Assembly: GCF_013868155.1 (NCBI RefSeq)
Contig: NZ_JACEOG010000001.1
Coordinates: forward strand, 868,001 to 932,000
Reading direction: 5' to 3'
DNA from: Aeromicrobium phoceense
Lineage (GTDB): Bacteria; Actinomycetota; Actinomycetes; Propionibacteriales; Nocardioidaceae
Length of the DNA stretch: 64,000 nt
The position numbers and the translations under genes were made by a program. Positions 15,301-23,168 of this stretch are shown here, piece after piece; position 1 is the first letter of the stretch; every line of letters begins with the position of its first letter. Under the pieces are notes generated by a model, which ran no database searches, had not been told where the DNA came from, and saw only the letters and a list, made by a program, of their open reading frames with translations.

Positions 15301-15691
15301 TGATCTCGATACGCGTCTCGCTTCGCTCGCCAGCTACTCGATCGCCGGGGCCGGTGGTCGAGACCACGGGAGCGTGATCTCGATATGCGTCTCGCTTCGC
15401 TCGCCAGCTACTCGATCACCGGAGCGGGTGTGTCGAGACCACACGAGCGTGATCTCGATACGCCTCTCGCTTCGCTCGCCAGCAACTCGATCACCGGGCC
15501 GCTGGTCGAGGCCACGGGAGCGTGATCTCGATACGCGTCTCGCTTCGCTCGCCAGCTACTCGATCACCGGGCCGCTGGTCGAGGCCACGGGAGCGTGAGC
15601 TCGATACGCGTCTCGCTTCGCTCGCCAGCTGCTCGATCGCCGAGGCCGGTGGTCGAGTGCCGGCGAGCGCAGCGAGACGGTGTATCGAGAC
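15301..15691. repeat. Array of five REP-like repeats, period 73-75 bp
   Basis: Units begin at 15301, 15375, 15450, 15523 and 15596, each TGATCTCGATACGCGTCTCG then CTTCGCTCGCCAGC, TACTCGATCACCGG, and a GGTCGAG(A/G)CCAC...GAGCG tail. The last unit ends with an inverted copy (GGCGAGCGCAGCGAGACGG...TATCGAGACCA). Single relatives lie at 221 and 3379. The array fills most of the 436-bp space between the phosphoesterase stop and the trp leader peptide. No open frame in it looks genuine. Confidence 0.85.
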
Positions 15692-15721
15692 CATGGGGCA
15701 CTCGACGGCGAGCGCGCCCGC

Positions 15722-15727
15722 TACGCT
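15722..15727 (+). promoter_or_regulatory. Leaderless -10 box for the trp leader peptide
   Basis: TACGCT ends 6 nt before the leader-peptide ATG at 15734, so the leader peptide is probably translated from a leaderless mRNA. It lies directly after the repeat array. Confidence 0.5.
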
Positions 15728-15733
15728 GTGCGC

Positions 15734-15769
15734 ATGTCGACGACCAGCACCTGGTGGCCCCTCCGCTGA
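15734..15769 (+). CDS. trpL: trp leader peptide MSTTSTWWPLR
   Basis: Eleven codons with adjacent TGG TGG tryptophan codons at positions 7-8 and a TGA stop. It is placed before a terminator-like hairpin and the anthranilate synthase gene. Stalling at the Trp codons when charged tRNA-Trp is scarce would favour read-through. A trp attenuator ahead of a one-component anthranilate synthase gene is known from Streptomyces venezuelae, which this matches in layout. Confidence 0.8.
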   Translation: MSTTSTWWPLR

Positions 15770-15789
15770 TGAGGACTGTCGACGTACCC

Positions 15790-15821
15790 ACGCCCAGACC
15801 CCCACATGGCGGTCTGGGCGT
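15790..15821 (+). terminator. trp attenuator hairpin
   Basis: ACGCCCAGACC (15790-15800) pairs perfectly with GGTCTGGGCGT (15811-15821) around a 10-nt loop, followed by TGCTCG rather than a U run. It lies 20 nt after the leader stop and 30 nt before the structural gene. An upstream pause hairpin may form between the two GTCGAC copies at 15736 and 15778. I could not assign the antiterminator with confidence. Confidence 0.7.
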
Positions 15822-15851
15822 TGCTCGTCCGACCGCGGGAAGAAGACCACG

Positions 15852-17723
15852 ATGACGCAAGACCTCCTCGACGACGTGCTGGCCCAGCCCGCGTTCGCGC
15901 TGATCCGCGGACGCGAGGCCGACCGGGTCGCGCTCATCGGCGGCCCCCGGTCCGACATCGAGCGGCTCGCGGACATCCCGCTGGCCGACGGCCCCGGACC
16001 GGCGTGGGACCACCTCGTGCTCGTGCCGTTCGCGCAGGTCGCCGAGCGTGGCTTCGAGGCCCACCAGGACGGCACGCCGCTCTCGGTGATCGAGGCGCGC
16101 TCGAACCACGACGTCGCCCTCGCCGACCTGCTCGAGGTGCTGCCCGACGGCCCCATCGACCTCGCCGACCGCGGCGGCTTCGAGACCTCCGACGAGGACT
16201 ACGCGGCCATGGTGCGCCGCATCATCGACGACGAGATCGGCCAGGGCGAGGGCGCGAACCTCGTCATCGGTCGCCGCTACCGCGCCACCGTCGCCGACTG
16301 GGACCACACGAAGGCGCTCGCCGTCTTCCGCCGCCTGCTCGAGCGCGAGCGCGGCGCGTTCTGGACCTTCTGCATCTTCACCGGCGACCGCTACCTCATC
16401 GGCGCCAGCCCCGAGCGGCACGTCAGCCTCGACGACGGCCAGCTGCGGATGAACCCGATCAGCGGCACGTTCCGCATGCGCGGTCTCGAGACCCACGCCG
16501 ACCGCAAGCGCGAGCTGCTGAAGTTCCTCTCCGACGAGAAGGAGATCTACGAGCTCTTCATGGTCGTGGACGAGGAGCTCAAGATGATGTGCGACCTGTG
16601 CCACGAGGGTGGCCTGGTCCTGGGCCCGTACCTCAAGCCGATGAGCCACCTCGTGCACACCGAGTACCTGCTGGCCGGCCGCACGGATCGCGACCCGCGC
16701 GAGATCCTGCGCGACTCGATGTTCGCCGCCACGGTCACGGGCAGCCCGGTCGAGAACGCCTGCCGACTGATCAAGCAGTACGAGCCGCAGGGCCGGGGCT
16801 ACTACGCCAGCGTGGCGGCCCTCGTCGGGCGCGACGAGAACGGCACGCCGCGCCTCGACGCGCCCATCCTCATTCGCACGGCCGACGTCGACCTCGAGGG
16901 CAACCTCACGGTCACGGCGGGCGCCACGCTCGTGCGCGACTCCGACGCCGAGTACGAGACGAGCGAGACGTGGGCCAAGGCGTCCGGCGTGCTCAGCGCA
17001 TTCGGCCTGGTGGCCGCCGCCCCCGAGCCGGTGGAGGGCTTCGACGCCTTCACCCGCGAGGACGACGTGCTCATCGCGCTCGGCTCACGCAACCAGCGGC
17101 TGAGCCAGTTCTGGCTGAGTGACCAGTCCGGCACCCGCCCGACGCCCGCACTGGAGGGCAAGCGCGTCGTGGTGCTCGACGGCGAGGACGACTTCGTCAA
17201 CATGCTGTCCCACGTCTTCGGCGTGATGGGCATGACCACCGACGTGATCCGCCACGACGAGTGGACCGAGTCGGCGCTCGACGGCCACGACCTCGTGGTG
17301 GTCGGCCCGGGCCCGGGCGATCCGCGTGACGGCGACGACGCGAAGATCGCCACCCTGCGGGCCGCCACCCGCCGGCTGCTCGACCGCGGCCAGTCGTTCC
17401 TGGCGATCTGCCTGGGCCACCAGACGCTGTGCCACGAGCTCGGTCTCGACCTGGGCTACAAGGACATCGTCTTCCAGGGCACCCAGAGCGCTCTTCCCGT
17501 CCTGGATCGCACCGAGACCGTGGGCTTCTACAACACGTTCGTGGGCCGGGTCCCGGAGTCGGGCCTGCCCGAGGGCGTGACGGTGCAGACGGACCCGGCC
17601 ACCGGTGACATCCACCTGGTGGCCGGGCCTCACTACCGCGGGATCCAGTTCCACGCCGAGTCGGTGCTCACCCAGAACGGCTACGCCATCCTGCGCGATC
17701 TCACCGAGGCGCTGCTGGGCTGA
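15852..17723 (+). CDS. trpEG: Fused anthranilate synthase TrpE-TrpG (one-component)
   Basis: 623 residues. Residues 1 to about 420 are the chorismate-binding synthase (ASPERHVSLDDGQL, NPISGTFR, TVTGSPVENACRLI). About 440-623 is a class I glutamine amidotransferase with Cys520 (CLGHQ) and the His601-x-Glu603 pair. The enzyme makes anthranilate from chorismate and glutamine. The same fused layout occurs in phenazine PhzE proteins, and the N-terminus (QPAFALIRG) resembles that branch. The Trp-rich leader and attenuator upstream, and the lack of phenazine genes, argue for tryptophan synthesis. The ATG at 15852 is the only good start after the hairpin. Confidence 0.85.
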   Translation: MTQDLLDDVLAQPAFALIRGREADRVALIGGPRSDIERLADIPLADGPGPAWDHLVLVPFAQVAERGFEAHQDGTPLSVIEARSNHDVALADLLEVLPDGPIDLADRGGFETSDEDYAAMVRRIIDDEIGQGEGANLVIGRRYRATVADWDHTKALAVFRRLLERERGAFWTFCIFTGDRYLIGASPERHVSLDDGQLRMNPISGTFRMRGLETHADRKRELLKFLSDEKEIYELFMVVDEELKMMCDLCHEGGLVLGPYLKPMSHLVHTEYLLAGRTDRDPREILRDSMFAATVTGSPVENACRLIKQYEPQGRGYYASVAALVGRDENGTPRLDAPILIRTADVDLEGNLTVTAGATLVRDSDAEYETSETWAKASGVLSAFGLVAAAPEPVEGFDAFTREDDVLIALGSRNQRLSQFWLSDQSGTRPTPALEGKRVVVLDGEDDFVNMLSHVFGVMGMTTDVIRHDEWTESALDGHDLVVVGPGPGDPRDGDDAKIATLRAATRRLLDRGQSFLAICLGHQTLCHELGLDLGYKDIVFQGTQSALPVLDRTETVGFYNTFVGRVPESGLPEGVTVQTDPATGDIHLVAGPHYRGIQFHAESVLTQNGYAILRDLTEALLG

Positions 17724-17726
17724 CGC

Positions 17727-19106
17727 TCAGTTCTGCTGGCGAGCGAGGGCGCCCTCGTCGCTGCCGAGCTCGACCTCGATCTCCTGGGTCTTGTCGCCGC
17801 GCAGCACGGTCAGCTTGATCGTGTCGCCCGGCTTGTAGCCGCGCACCGTCGCGACGAGCGCGTCGTTGCTGGAGACCGGGTTGCCGTCGACCTGGGTGAC
17901 GATGTCGCCGGCCTTCAGGCCCGCCTTCTCGCCGGCGCTGCCGGAGGTGACCTCGCCGATCTCGGCGCCGATGCTGGTTACCTGGTCGTCGCCCGTGGCG
18001 TTGCGGACCTGGACGCCGATCTGGGCGTGCTCGACCGTCTGACCGTCGAGGATCTGCTTGGCGACGTTGTTCACCAGGTTGACCGGGATGGCGAAGCCGA
18101 GACCGACCGAGCCGTTGCCGTTGCCGCCGGTGTTGATGGCCGAGTTGATGCCGATGACCTGGCCCTCGAGGTTCACCAGCGGACCGCCGGAGTTGCCCGG
18201 GTTGATCGCGGCGTCGGTCTGGATCGCGGGGAACGTGGTGGCTCCGCCGTCGGAGCCGTCGCCGGGGGAGACCGGGCGGTTCAGCGCGGACACGATGCCG
18301 GTGGTCACGGTGGACTCCAGGCCGAACGGCGAGCCGATCGCGACGACGGTCTGGCCGACCTTGACGTCCTTGGAGTCGCCGAGGGTCGCGGCCGGGAGGT
18401 CGCTGACGCCCTCGGCCTTGATGACGGCGACGTCGGTCGCGACGTCGCGGCCCACGATCTCGGCCTTGGCGATCTTGCCGTTGTTGAACGCGACGGTGAT
18501 CGAGCCACCGTCGGCGGCGGCCTCGATGACGTGGTTGTTCGTCAGGATGGTGCCGTCCTCGCTGATGACGACGCCGGTGCCGGTGCCCGACTCGCCGCCA
18601 CCGGTGACGTTGATCTTCACCGTGGCGGGCAGGACGGCCGTGGCGACGGCGGAGACGTCGCTCTGCGAGCCCGACGAGGACGCCGGGCGGTCGAGGGACG
18701 TGCCGGTGACCGTGGTGCCGGTGCTCGTGTCGTCCTGCATCGCGTCGTAGATCGCGGCGCCGCCAGCGGCGGAGGCGCCCGCCAGCAGGACGATGCCGGT
18801 GGCGGCGGCCACCAGGCGACCGGCGCGACGCTTCTTGCGCGGCTGGGGCGCCGGGGTGGTCCCGTAGAACGGCGTCGTGGGTCCGCCCGGGTCGCCGGGG
18901 CCGCCGGCGAAGGTGCGGGTGGGCTCGTTCACGGCCACGGTGGGCTCGGTGTCCGAGCTGGGGGCGTCGGCGTACGACGGACGCTCCTCGGCGCGCGGCT
19001 CGGAGAACGGCCAGCCGCTCTCGGCCTGCGCGGGCTGGTGCGGCTCGTGCGGCGACGTCGGGGGCACGTAGGGGCGGTCGGCGTACGGATCACGCTGGTC
19101 TGTCAT
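17727..19106 (-). CDS. pepD: HtrA-type serine protease with PDZ domain, PepD-like
   Basis: 459 residues. A Pro-rich cytoplasmic tail (1-95), one membrane span (about 97-120), then an extracytoplasmic trypsin-like protease with His192 (TNNHV), Asp225 (VATDVAV) and Ser306 (NPGNSGGPL). A PDZ domain occupies about 355-450. DegP/HtrA proteins degrade or refold damaged envelope proteins. It follows a sensor kinase and response regulator in the order mprA-mprB-pepD known from mycobacteria, where the pair controls pepD. Its stop is 3 bp from the convergent trpEG stop. Confidence 0.88.
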   Translation of the reverse strand: MTDQRDPYADRPYVPPTSPHEPHQPAQAESGWPFSEPRAEERPSYADAPSSDTEPTVAVNEPTRTFAGGPGDPGGPTTPFYGTTPAPQPRKKRRAGRLVAAATGIVLLAGASAAGGAAIYDAMQDDTSTGTTVTGTSLDRPASSSGSQSDVSAVATAVLPATVKINVTGGGESGTGTGVVISEDGTILTNNHVIEAAADGGSITVAFNNGKIAKAEIVGRDVATDVAVIKAEGVSDLPAATLGDSKDVKVGQTVVAIGSPFGLESTVTTGIVSALNRPVSPGDGSDGGATTFPAIQTDAAINPGNSGGPLVNLEGQVIGINSAINTGGNGNGSVGLGFAIPVNLVNNVAKQILDGQTVEHAQIGVQVRNATGDDQVTSIGAEIGEVTSGSAGEKAGLKAGDIVTQVDGNPVSSNDALVATVRGYKPGDTIKLTVLRGDKTQEIEVELGSDEGALARQQN

Positions 19107-19190
19107 GGTTCAACCTTCCCGCGAGGACCTGAGAATCGCTTGTGAACAGGCTGGAGGAGCGCCCAGAAAGGTCTGGAACGCCGCGGACCG

Positions 19191-20591
19191 TCACGGCTCG
19201 TCGAGGGGGACGCTGAACGTGAACGTCGCACCCCGCCCGGGCTCGGAGGTCACGTCCACGGTGCCGCCGTGGCGGTCGGCGGCACGTCGCACGATGGCCA
19301 GGCCGAGACCGGAGCCGGGCAGCGTGCGGGCCTCGGTGGAGCGGTAGAAGCGGTCGAAGACGTGGGGCAGGTCCTCCGCCGCGATGCCGGGTCCCTCGTC
19401 GGCCACCGTGACGGCGCCGTGGTGCAGGCGGACCCGCACCGTGCCGCCGGGCGGGCTCCACTTCACGGCGTTGTCGAGCAGATTGGTCACCGCGCGCTCG
19501 AGCAGCTGGCTGTCGCCGATGATCCAGGTGGGCTCGAGCAGCACGTCGAAGGTGGCGTTCGAGGCGCGCAGCTCGACCCGCTCCACCGCGCGCCGCACCA
19601 CGTCGGCGAGGTCGAGCGGCTCGGGGTCGCGGTGCAGGGGCTCGTCACGGGCCAGCTCGGTCAGGTCGCTCACGAGCGTCGTGAGCTCGTCGAGCTGGGC
19701 ACCGACGTCGTCCAGCAGCTCGCGGTGGGCCGTGGCGTCGAGCTTCCGCTCGGGCTGGCTGCTGGCCTGGCGCAGCAGGTCGATGTTGGTGCGCAGGCTC
19801 GTGAGGGGGGTGCGCAGCTCGTGGCCGGCGTCGGCGATCAACTGGCGCTCGCGGCGCTGGGCGTCGGCGAGGGCCAGCAGCATCGCGTTGAAGGAGCGGG
19901 TCAGCCGGGCCAGCTCGTCCTCCTTGCCGCTCACGTGGATCGGCGTCAGCTCGCGGGTGACCGCCACCCGCTCGATGGCGCTGGTGAGCCGCCGCACGGG
20001 CCGCAGCCCGTTGCTGGCCACGGCCCAGCCCGCCACGCCGGCCAGGATCATGCCCGACAGGGTGGAGAGGATCAGCACGACCGTCAGTCGCTCCAGGGCG
20101 CGTCGGGTGGACTCCATCGACTGCGCGAGCATGAACGCCTGCCCGGGCCCGGCCTGGACCGCCACGACGCGGTAGGTCACGCCGTCGACGTGGGCGGTGC
20201 GCGCCGAGTTCTCCTCGATGCCGAGCGCCACCTCACGCTCACGGTTGTCGTACGGGAATGCGTCGTCGGAGTGGACCAGGAACTCGCCGCCACCGCTCTT
20301 GATCGACAGCAGCTGGATGCCCGCGAACGCCAGCAGGTTGGCCTCGTCGGGGGTGAGGTTCTGCGGCGTGTACCCGGCGTCCACGGCTTGGTTCGCCCGC
20401 TTCAGCATCGAGTCGTCCAGCGCGCCCACGATCTCTTGGCGCACGAGCACGAAGATGCTGATGCTGATGATCGTCAGGACGGTGGCCACCGCCGCGGTCG
20501 TCAGCAGCGCGACGCGGCCGGCCAGCGACAGCCGCTTGGTGATCGGCTCGAGCAGCGTGTGGGCGACTGCGTGGACCCGATCGACGAGCAT
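19191..20591 (-). CDS. mprB: Sensor histidine kinase, MprB-like
   Basis: 466 residues: membrane spans at about 25-50 and 170-192 bracket an extracytoplasmic sensor loop. HAMP follows at 193-245, then the phosphoacceptor His257 in DAGHELRTPLTS, and an ATPase domain with N box (LLDNAVKWS), DEGPGI and GSGLGLAI. The ATG shares one base with the stop of the response regulator (TGATG), giving tight coupling. The pepD-type protease downstream makes an envelope-stress role likely. A longer frame upstream overlaps the regulator and is not used. Confidence 0.87.
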   Translation of the reverse strand: MLVDRVHAVAHTLLEPITKRLSLAGRVALLTTAAVATVLTIISISIFVLVRQEIVGALDDSMLKRANQAVDAGYTPQNLTPDEANLLAFAGIQLLSIKSGGGEFLVHSDDAFPYDNREREVALGIEENSARTAHVDGVTYRVVAVQAGPGQAFMLAQSMESTRRALERLTVVLILSTLSGMILAGVAGWAVASNGLRPVRRLTSAIERVAVTRELTPIHVSGKEDELARLTRSFNAMLLALADAQRRERQLIADAGHELRTPLTSLRTNIDLLRQASSQPERKLDATAHRELLDDVGAQLDELTTLVSDLTELARDEPLHRDPEPLDLADVVRRAVERVELRASNATFDVLLEPTWIIGDSQLLERAVTNLLDNAVKWSPPGGTVRVRLHHGAVTVADEGPGIAAEDLPHVFDRFYRSTEARTLPGSGLGLAIVRRAADRHGGTVDVTSEPGRGATFTFSVPLDEP

Positions 20592-21283
20592 CACGGAGGC
20601 GTCTCCCGCAGCACGTAGCCCACGCCCCGGACGGTGTGCAGCAGGCGGGACTCGCCCTCGGCCTCGAGCTTGCGCCGCACGTAGCCGACGTAGACCTCGA
20701 GCGAGTTCGCGGTGGTCGGGAAGTCGAAGCCCCACACCTCCTCGAGGATGAACGAGCGCTCCAGCACGCGCTTCGGGCGCTGCATGAACAGCTCGAGCAG
20801 GGCGAACTCGGTGCGCGTCAGCGAGATGGAGCGCTCGCCACGCCGCACCTCGCGGGTGTTCGGGTCGAGCGTGAGGTCGGCGAAGGTGAGCGCGGGCTCG
20901 TCGTCGAGCTCGTCGCGCGCCCGGCCGCCCCGTCGCAGCAGGGCGCGAACGCGCGCCAGCAACTCCTCGAGGGCGAACGGCTTCGTCAGGTAGTCGTCCG
21001 CTCCGGCGTCGAGTCCGTCGACCCGGTCGCTGACGGCGTCGCGTGCGGTCAGCACGAGGATCGGCACGTCGTTGCCGGCCGCGCGTAGCGCGCGGGTGGC
21101 GTCGAGGCCGCCGAGCCGCGGCATCATCACGTCCATGACGATCGCGTCGGGGCCCGACTGGGCCACCTTGGCGAGGGCCTCGGCGCCGTCGCCGGCGACC
21201 TCCACCGTGTAGCCGTTGAACTCCAGCGACCGCCGCAGGGAGTCACGCACCGCGCGGTCGTCGTCGACGACGAGGATTCGCAT
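20591..21283 (-). CDS. mprA: OmpR-family response regulator, MprA-like
   Basis: 230 residues. Receiver domain with the acidic pocket at Asp7-Asp9, phosphoacceptor Asp51 (VMDVMMP), Thr79 and Lys101 (LTKPF). A winged-helix DNA-binding domain covers about 130-228 ([41 protein letters not shown]). First gene of the three-gene minus-strand set with the kinase and PepD-type protease. Family members activate envelope-stress genes and their own operon. Confidence 0.88.
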   Translation of the reverse strand: MRILVVDDDRAVRDSLRRSLEFNGYTVEVAGDGAEALAKVAQSGPDAIVMDVMMPRLGGLDATRALRAAGNDVPILVLTARDAVSDRVDGLDAGADDYLTKPFALEELLARVRALLRRGGRARDELDDEPALTFADLTLDPNTREVRRGERSISLTRTEFALLELFMQRPKRVLERSFILEEVWGFDFPTTANSLEVYVGYVRRKLEAEGESRLLHTVRGVGYVLRETPP

Positions 21284-21295
21284 GCCCGGCCGCCC

Positions 21296-22165
21296 CTACG
21301 CCGCGCCGTCGAGCAGGCTCTGGGCCGCGGCCGCCGCGCGGGCACCGTAGGCGCCGCCGAACATCACGGCGTGGACGAGCAGCGGGTGCAGCTGGTGCAG
21401 CGGCACGCGGTCGAGCCAGCCGTCCTGCAGCGGCGCGGCCTCGTGGTAGGCGTCGAGGATGCGCTGGAGGTGGGGTGCGCCGAACAGGGCGAGCATCGCC
21501 AGGTCGGTCTCGCGGTGACCGCCGTGCGCGGCCGGGTCGACCAGGTGCACGCCCTCGCTGGACCAGACGAGGTTCCCCGACCAGAGGTCGCCGTGCAGCA
21601 GCGACGGGGGCTCGGGGTCGGGCGTGAGCGAGGGCAGCCGCTTCATGACCTGCTCGATGACGCGCGCCTGCTCGAGGGAGAGCGAGCCGCGGTCGGCGGC
21701 GGCCTTGACGTAGGGCATCACGCGGCGGCTCGCGTAGAACTCCTCCCACGTCGGGGAGGGACGGTTGGGCAGCGGCGCCAGGCCGATCCAGCCGTCGTGG
21801 TCGGCGCCGAACCCGCCGGTGCCGGAGGCGTGCAGGGCCGCGAGACCGCGGCCGAACGACTCGGCCAGGTCGACCGAGGGCTTGGTGGGCTCGACCCACG
21901 CCAGGATGATGCACTCGTCGTCGGCCGCGAGGACCTCGGGCACCTTGACCCCGCCGGCCGCGCGCAGGCGGCGCAGCCCCTCGGCCTCGGTGGTGAAGAA
22001 GCCCGCGGGGGCCTGGGGCCGGGTCTTGATGATGGCGGAGCGGCCGTCGGTCAGCCGCAGCCGCGTGGTGGTGCAGATGTCGCCGCCGGCCACCGACGTG
22101 GTCGACACCACGGCGACATCCAGCAGCTTCTCCGCGAGCGCTGCGGTCCCCGCCATTCGTGCCAT
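21296..22165 (-). CDS. Fructosamine kinase family protein (ketosamine 3-kinase-like)
   Basis: 289 residues, close to the family norm. The aminoglycoside-kinase-like fold is shown by SLLHGDLWSGNLVW (catalytic loop Asp) and LVDPAAHGGHRETDLAML (metal-binding Asp). Enzymes of this family phosphorylate sugar adducts on lysines so that they fall off (deglycation); bacterial members prefer ribulosamines or erythrulosamines. A -10 box TAAGTT (22178-22173) ends 7 nt before the ATG, suggesting a leaderless transcript and this start rather than Met4. A low-molecular-weight phosphatase gene lies upstream on the same strand, a recurring bacterial pairing. Confidence 0.85.
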   Translation of the reverse strand: MARMAGTAALAEKLLDVAVVSTTSVAGGDICTTTRLRLTDGRSAIIKTRPQAPAGFFTTEAEGLRRLRAAGGVKVPEVLAADDECIILAWVEPTKPSVDLAESFGRGLAALHASGTGGFGADHDGWIGLAPLPNRPSPTWEEFYASRRVMPYVKAAADRGSLSLEQARVIEQVMKRLPSLTPDPEPPSLLHGDLWSGNLVWSSEGVHLVDPAAHGGHRETDLAMLALFGAPHLQRILDAYHEAAPLQDGWLDRVPLHQLHPLLVHAVMFGGAYGARAAAAAQSLLDGAA

Positions 22166-22172
22166 GTCCCTG

Positions 22173-22178
22173 AACTTA
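22173..22178 (-). promoter_or_regulatory. Leaderless -10 box for the fructosamine kinase gene
   Basis: TAAGTT on the minus strand, 7 nt from ATG 22165. Confidence 0.45.
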
Positions 22179-22215
22179 CCGGCTGGAGTCCAGTGGGCGG
22201 ACGACAGCGGTCACG

Positions 22216-22305
22216 TCACGGAGTCGCCGGATCGCGGAAGGCGTTGAAGAGCAGGTGGTCCTCGGCGTCGTCGGCAGTGGTGAGGCGGAGGCTGCGCGCG
22301 GTCAC
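22216..22305 (-). CDS. 29-codon ORF coupled to the phosphatase gene, unknown
   Basis: GTG at 22305 overlaps the phosphatase TGA as GTGA, the coupling used by many gene pairs here. It encodes VTARSLRLTTADDAEDHLLF and NAFRDPATP. No signal or membrane segment is visible. It could be a short real protein or the degraded 5' end of a former gene; I cannot decide. Confidence 0.3.
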   Translation of the reverse strand: MTARSLRLTTADDAEDHLLFNAFRDPATP

Positions 22306-22781
22306 GAGTCGTCGGAGAGGTGCCGGACGATCTCGCGGGTGGTGCGCTCGACCATGGCCAGGACCTCGTCGAAGCCCTCGGGTCCGCCGTACCAGGGGTC
22401 GGGCACCTCGGCGTCCGGGGCGTCGGCCTCCGGGTCGAACGAGCGGTACATGCGAACCTTGGCGCGCTGCTCGTCGGAGGTGGCCAGCGCCAGCACGTCG
22501 CTGTGGTTCGACGCGTCCATCACGAGGATGAGGTCCTGCTCGTCGAACCAGTCGGGCGTGAACGTGCGGGCCCGGTGGCGCGTGGCGTCGTAGCCCGCGG
22601 CGGTCAGGGTGGCGGCCGCGCGCTCGTCCATCGGCTGGCCGACGTGCCAGTCGCCGGTGCCCGACGAGGACACCTCGACGTCGTCGATGCCGGCCTGCGC
22701 CAGCTGGTGCTCCAGCACGACGTCGGCCATGGGGGAGCGGCAGATGTTGCCCAGGCAGACCAGGGCGACGCGGCGGGCCAT
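22302..22781 (-). CDS. Low molecular weight protein-tyrosine phosphatase
   Basis: 159 residues starting MARRVALVCLGNICRSPMA: the P-loop C-x5-R-S (CLGNICRS) is at residues 9-16, and the general acid is in VPDPWYGG near 122. It removes phosphate from phosphotyrosine, and some members act on sugar or phosphoarginine adducts. The start shares one base with the stop of the membrane protein gene upstream (TGATG), so that gene and this one form an operon. Fructosamine kinase lies 136 bp downstream. Confidence 0.85.
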   Translation of the reverse strand: MARRVALVCLGNICRSPMADVVLEHQLAQAGIDDVEVSSSGTGDWHVGQPMDERAAATLTAAGYDATRHRARTFTPDWFDEQDLILVMDASNHSDVLALATSDEQRAKVRMYRSFDPEADAPDAEVPDPWYGGPEGFDEVLAMVERTTREIVRHLSDDS

Positions 22782-23158
22782 CAGTCGATGATCGCCGAGA
22801 GGATCGACTGGCACACCGAGATGACGATGGCGGCCAGGAACGCCCACCAGAACCCGTCGACGCCGAACTCGACGCCGAACGCCGAGGTGATCCACTCGGT
22901 CAGGAGCAGCAGCAGCGCGTTGATGACGACGAGCAGGATGCCGAGCGTCAGCACGATGAACGGCAGCGCGATGAGCTTGACGACCTGACCCACGAACAGG
23001 TGGACGATCGTGAAGACCAGGCCGACGATCGCCAGGGCGAGGACGCGGTTCAGGGTCGTCTCGTCGGCGTCGCCGATGGTCATGTGGCTGCCCAGCAGGA
23101 GAGCCGCGAGCGCGAGCGCGACGCTGCTGACGAACCAGGAGGACAGGAAGCGTTCCAT
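22781..23158 (-). CDS. Phage-holin-family (PF04020-type) small membrane protein
   Basis: 125 residues from Met at 23158 (a Met at 23167 would add three). Four hydrophobic helices: about 6-22, 38-57, 60-83 and 98-118. The pattern LPFIVLTLGILLVVINALLLLL matches the widespread bacterial holin-4-superfamily membrane proteins, which despite the name are ordinary chromosomal genes of unknown role. First gene of an operon with the phosphatase. Confidence 0.75.
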   Translation of the reverse strand: MERFLSSWFVSSVALALAALLLGSHMTIGDADETTLNRVLALAIVGLVFTIVHLFVGQVVKLIALPFIVLTLGILLVVINALLLLLTEWITSAFGVEFGVDGFWWAFLAAIVISVCQSILSAIID

Positions 23159-23168
23159 GCGTCTCACC

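Noticed and set aside
15374..15598. A 74-residue open frame through the repeat array
   Set aside because: It repeats SLRSPATRSP because it reads across REP-like units; no ribosome site or homology.
15301..15691. CRISPR array
   Set aside because: The whole 74-bp unit repeats, with no unique spacers, and no cas genes are present.
15852..17723. Phenazine PhzE assignment
   Set aside because: No phz genes nearby, and the Trp leader with attenuator points to tryptophan synthesis.
22781..23158. Prophage remnant suggested by a holin-like protein
   Set aside because: PF04020-type proteins are common chromosomal membrane proteins; no other phage genes are present.
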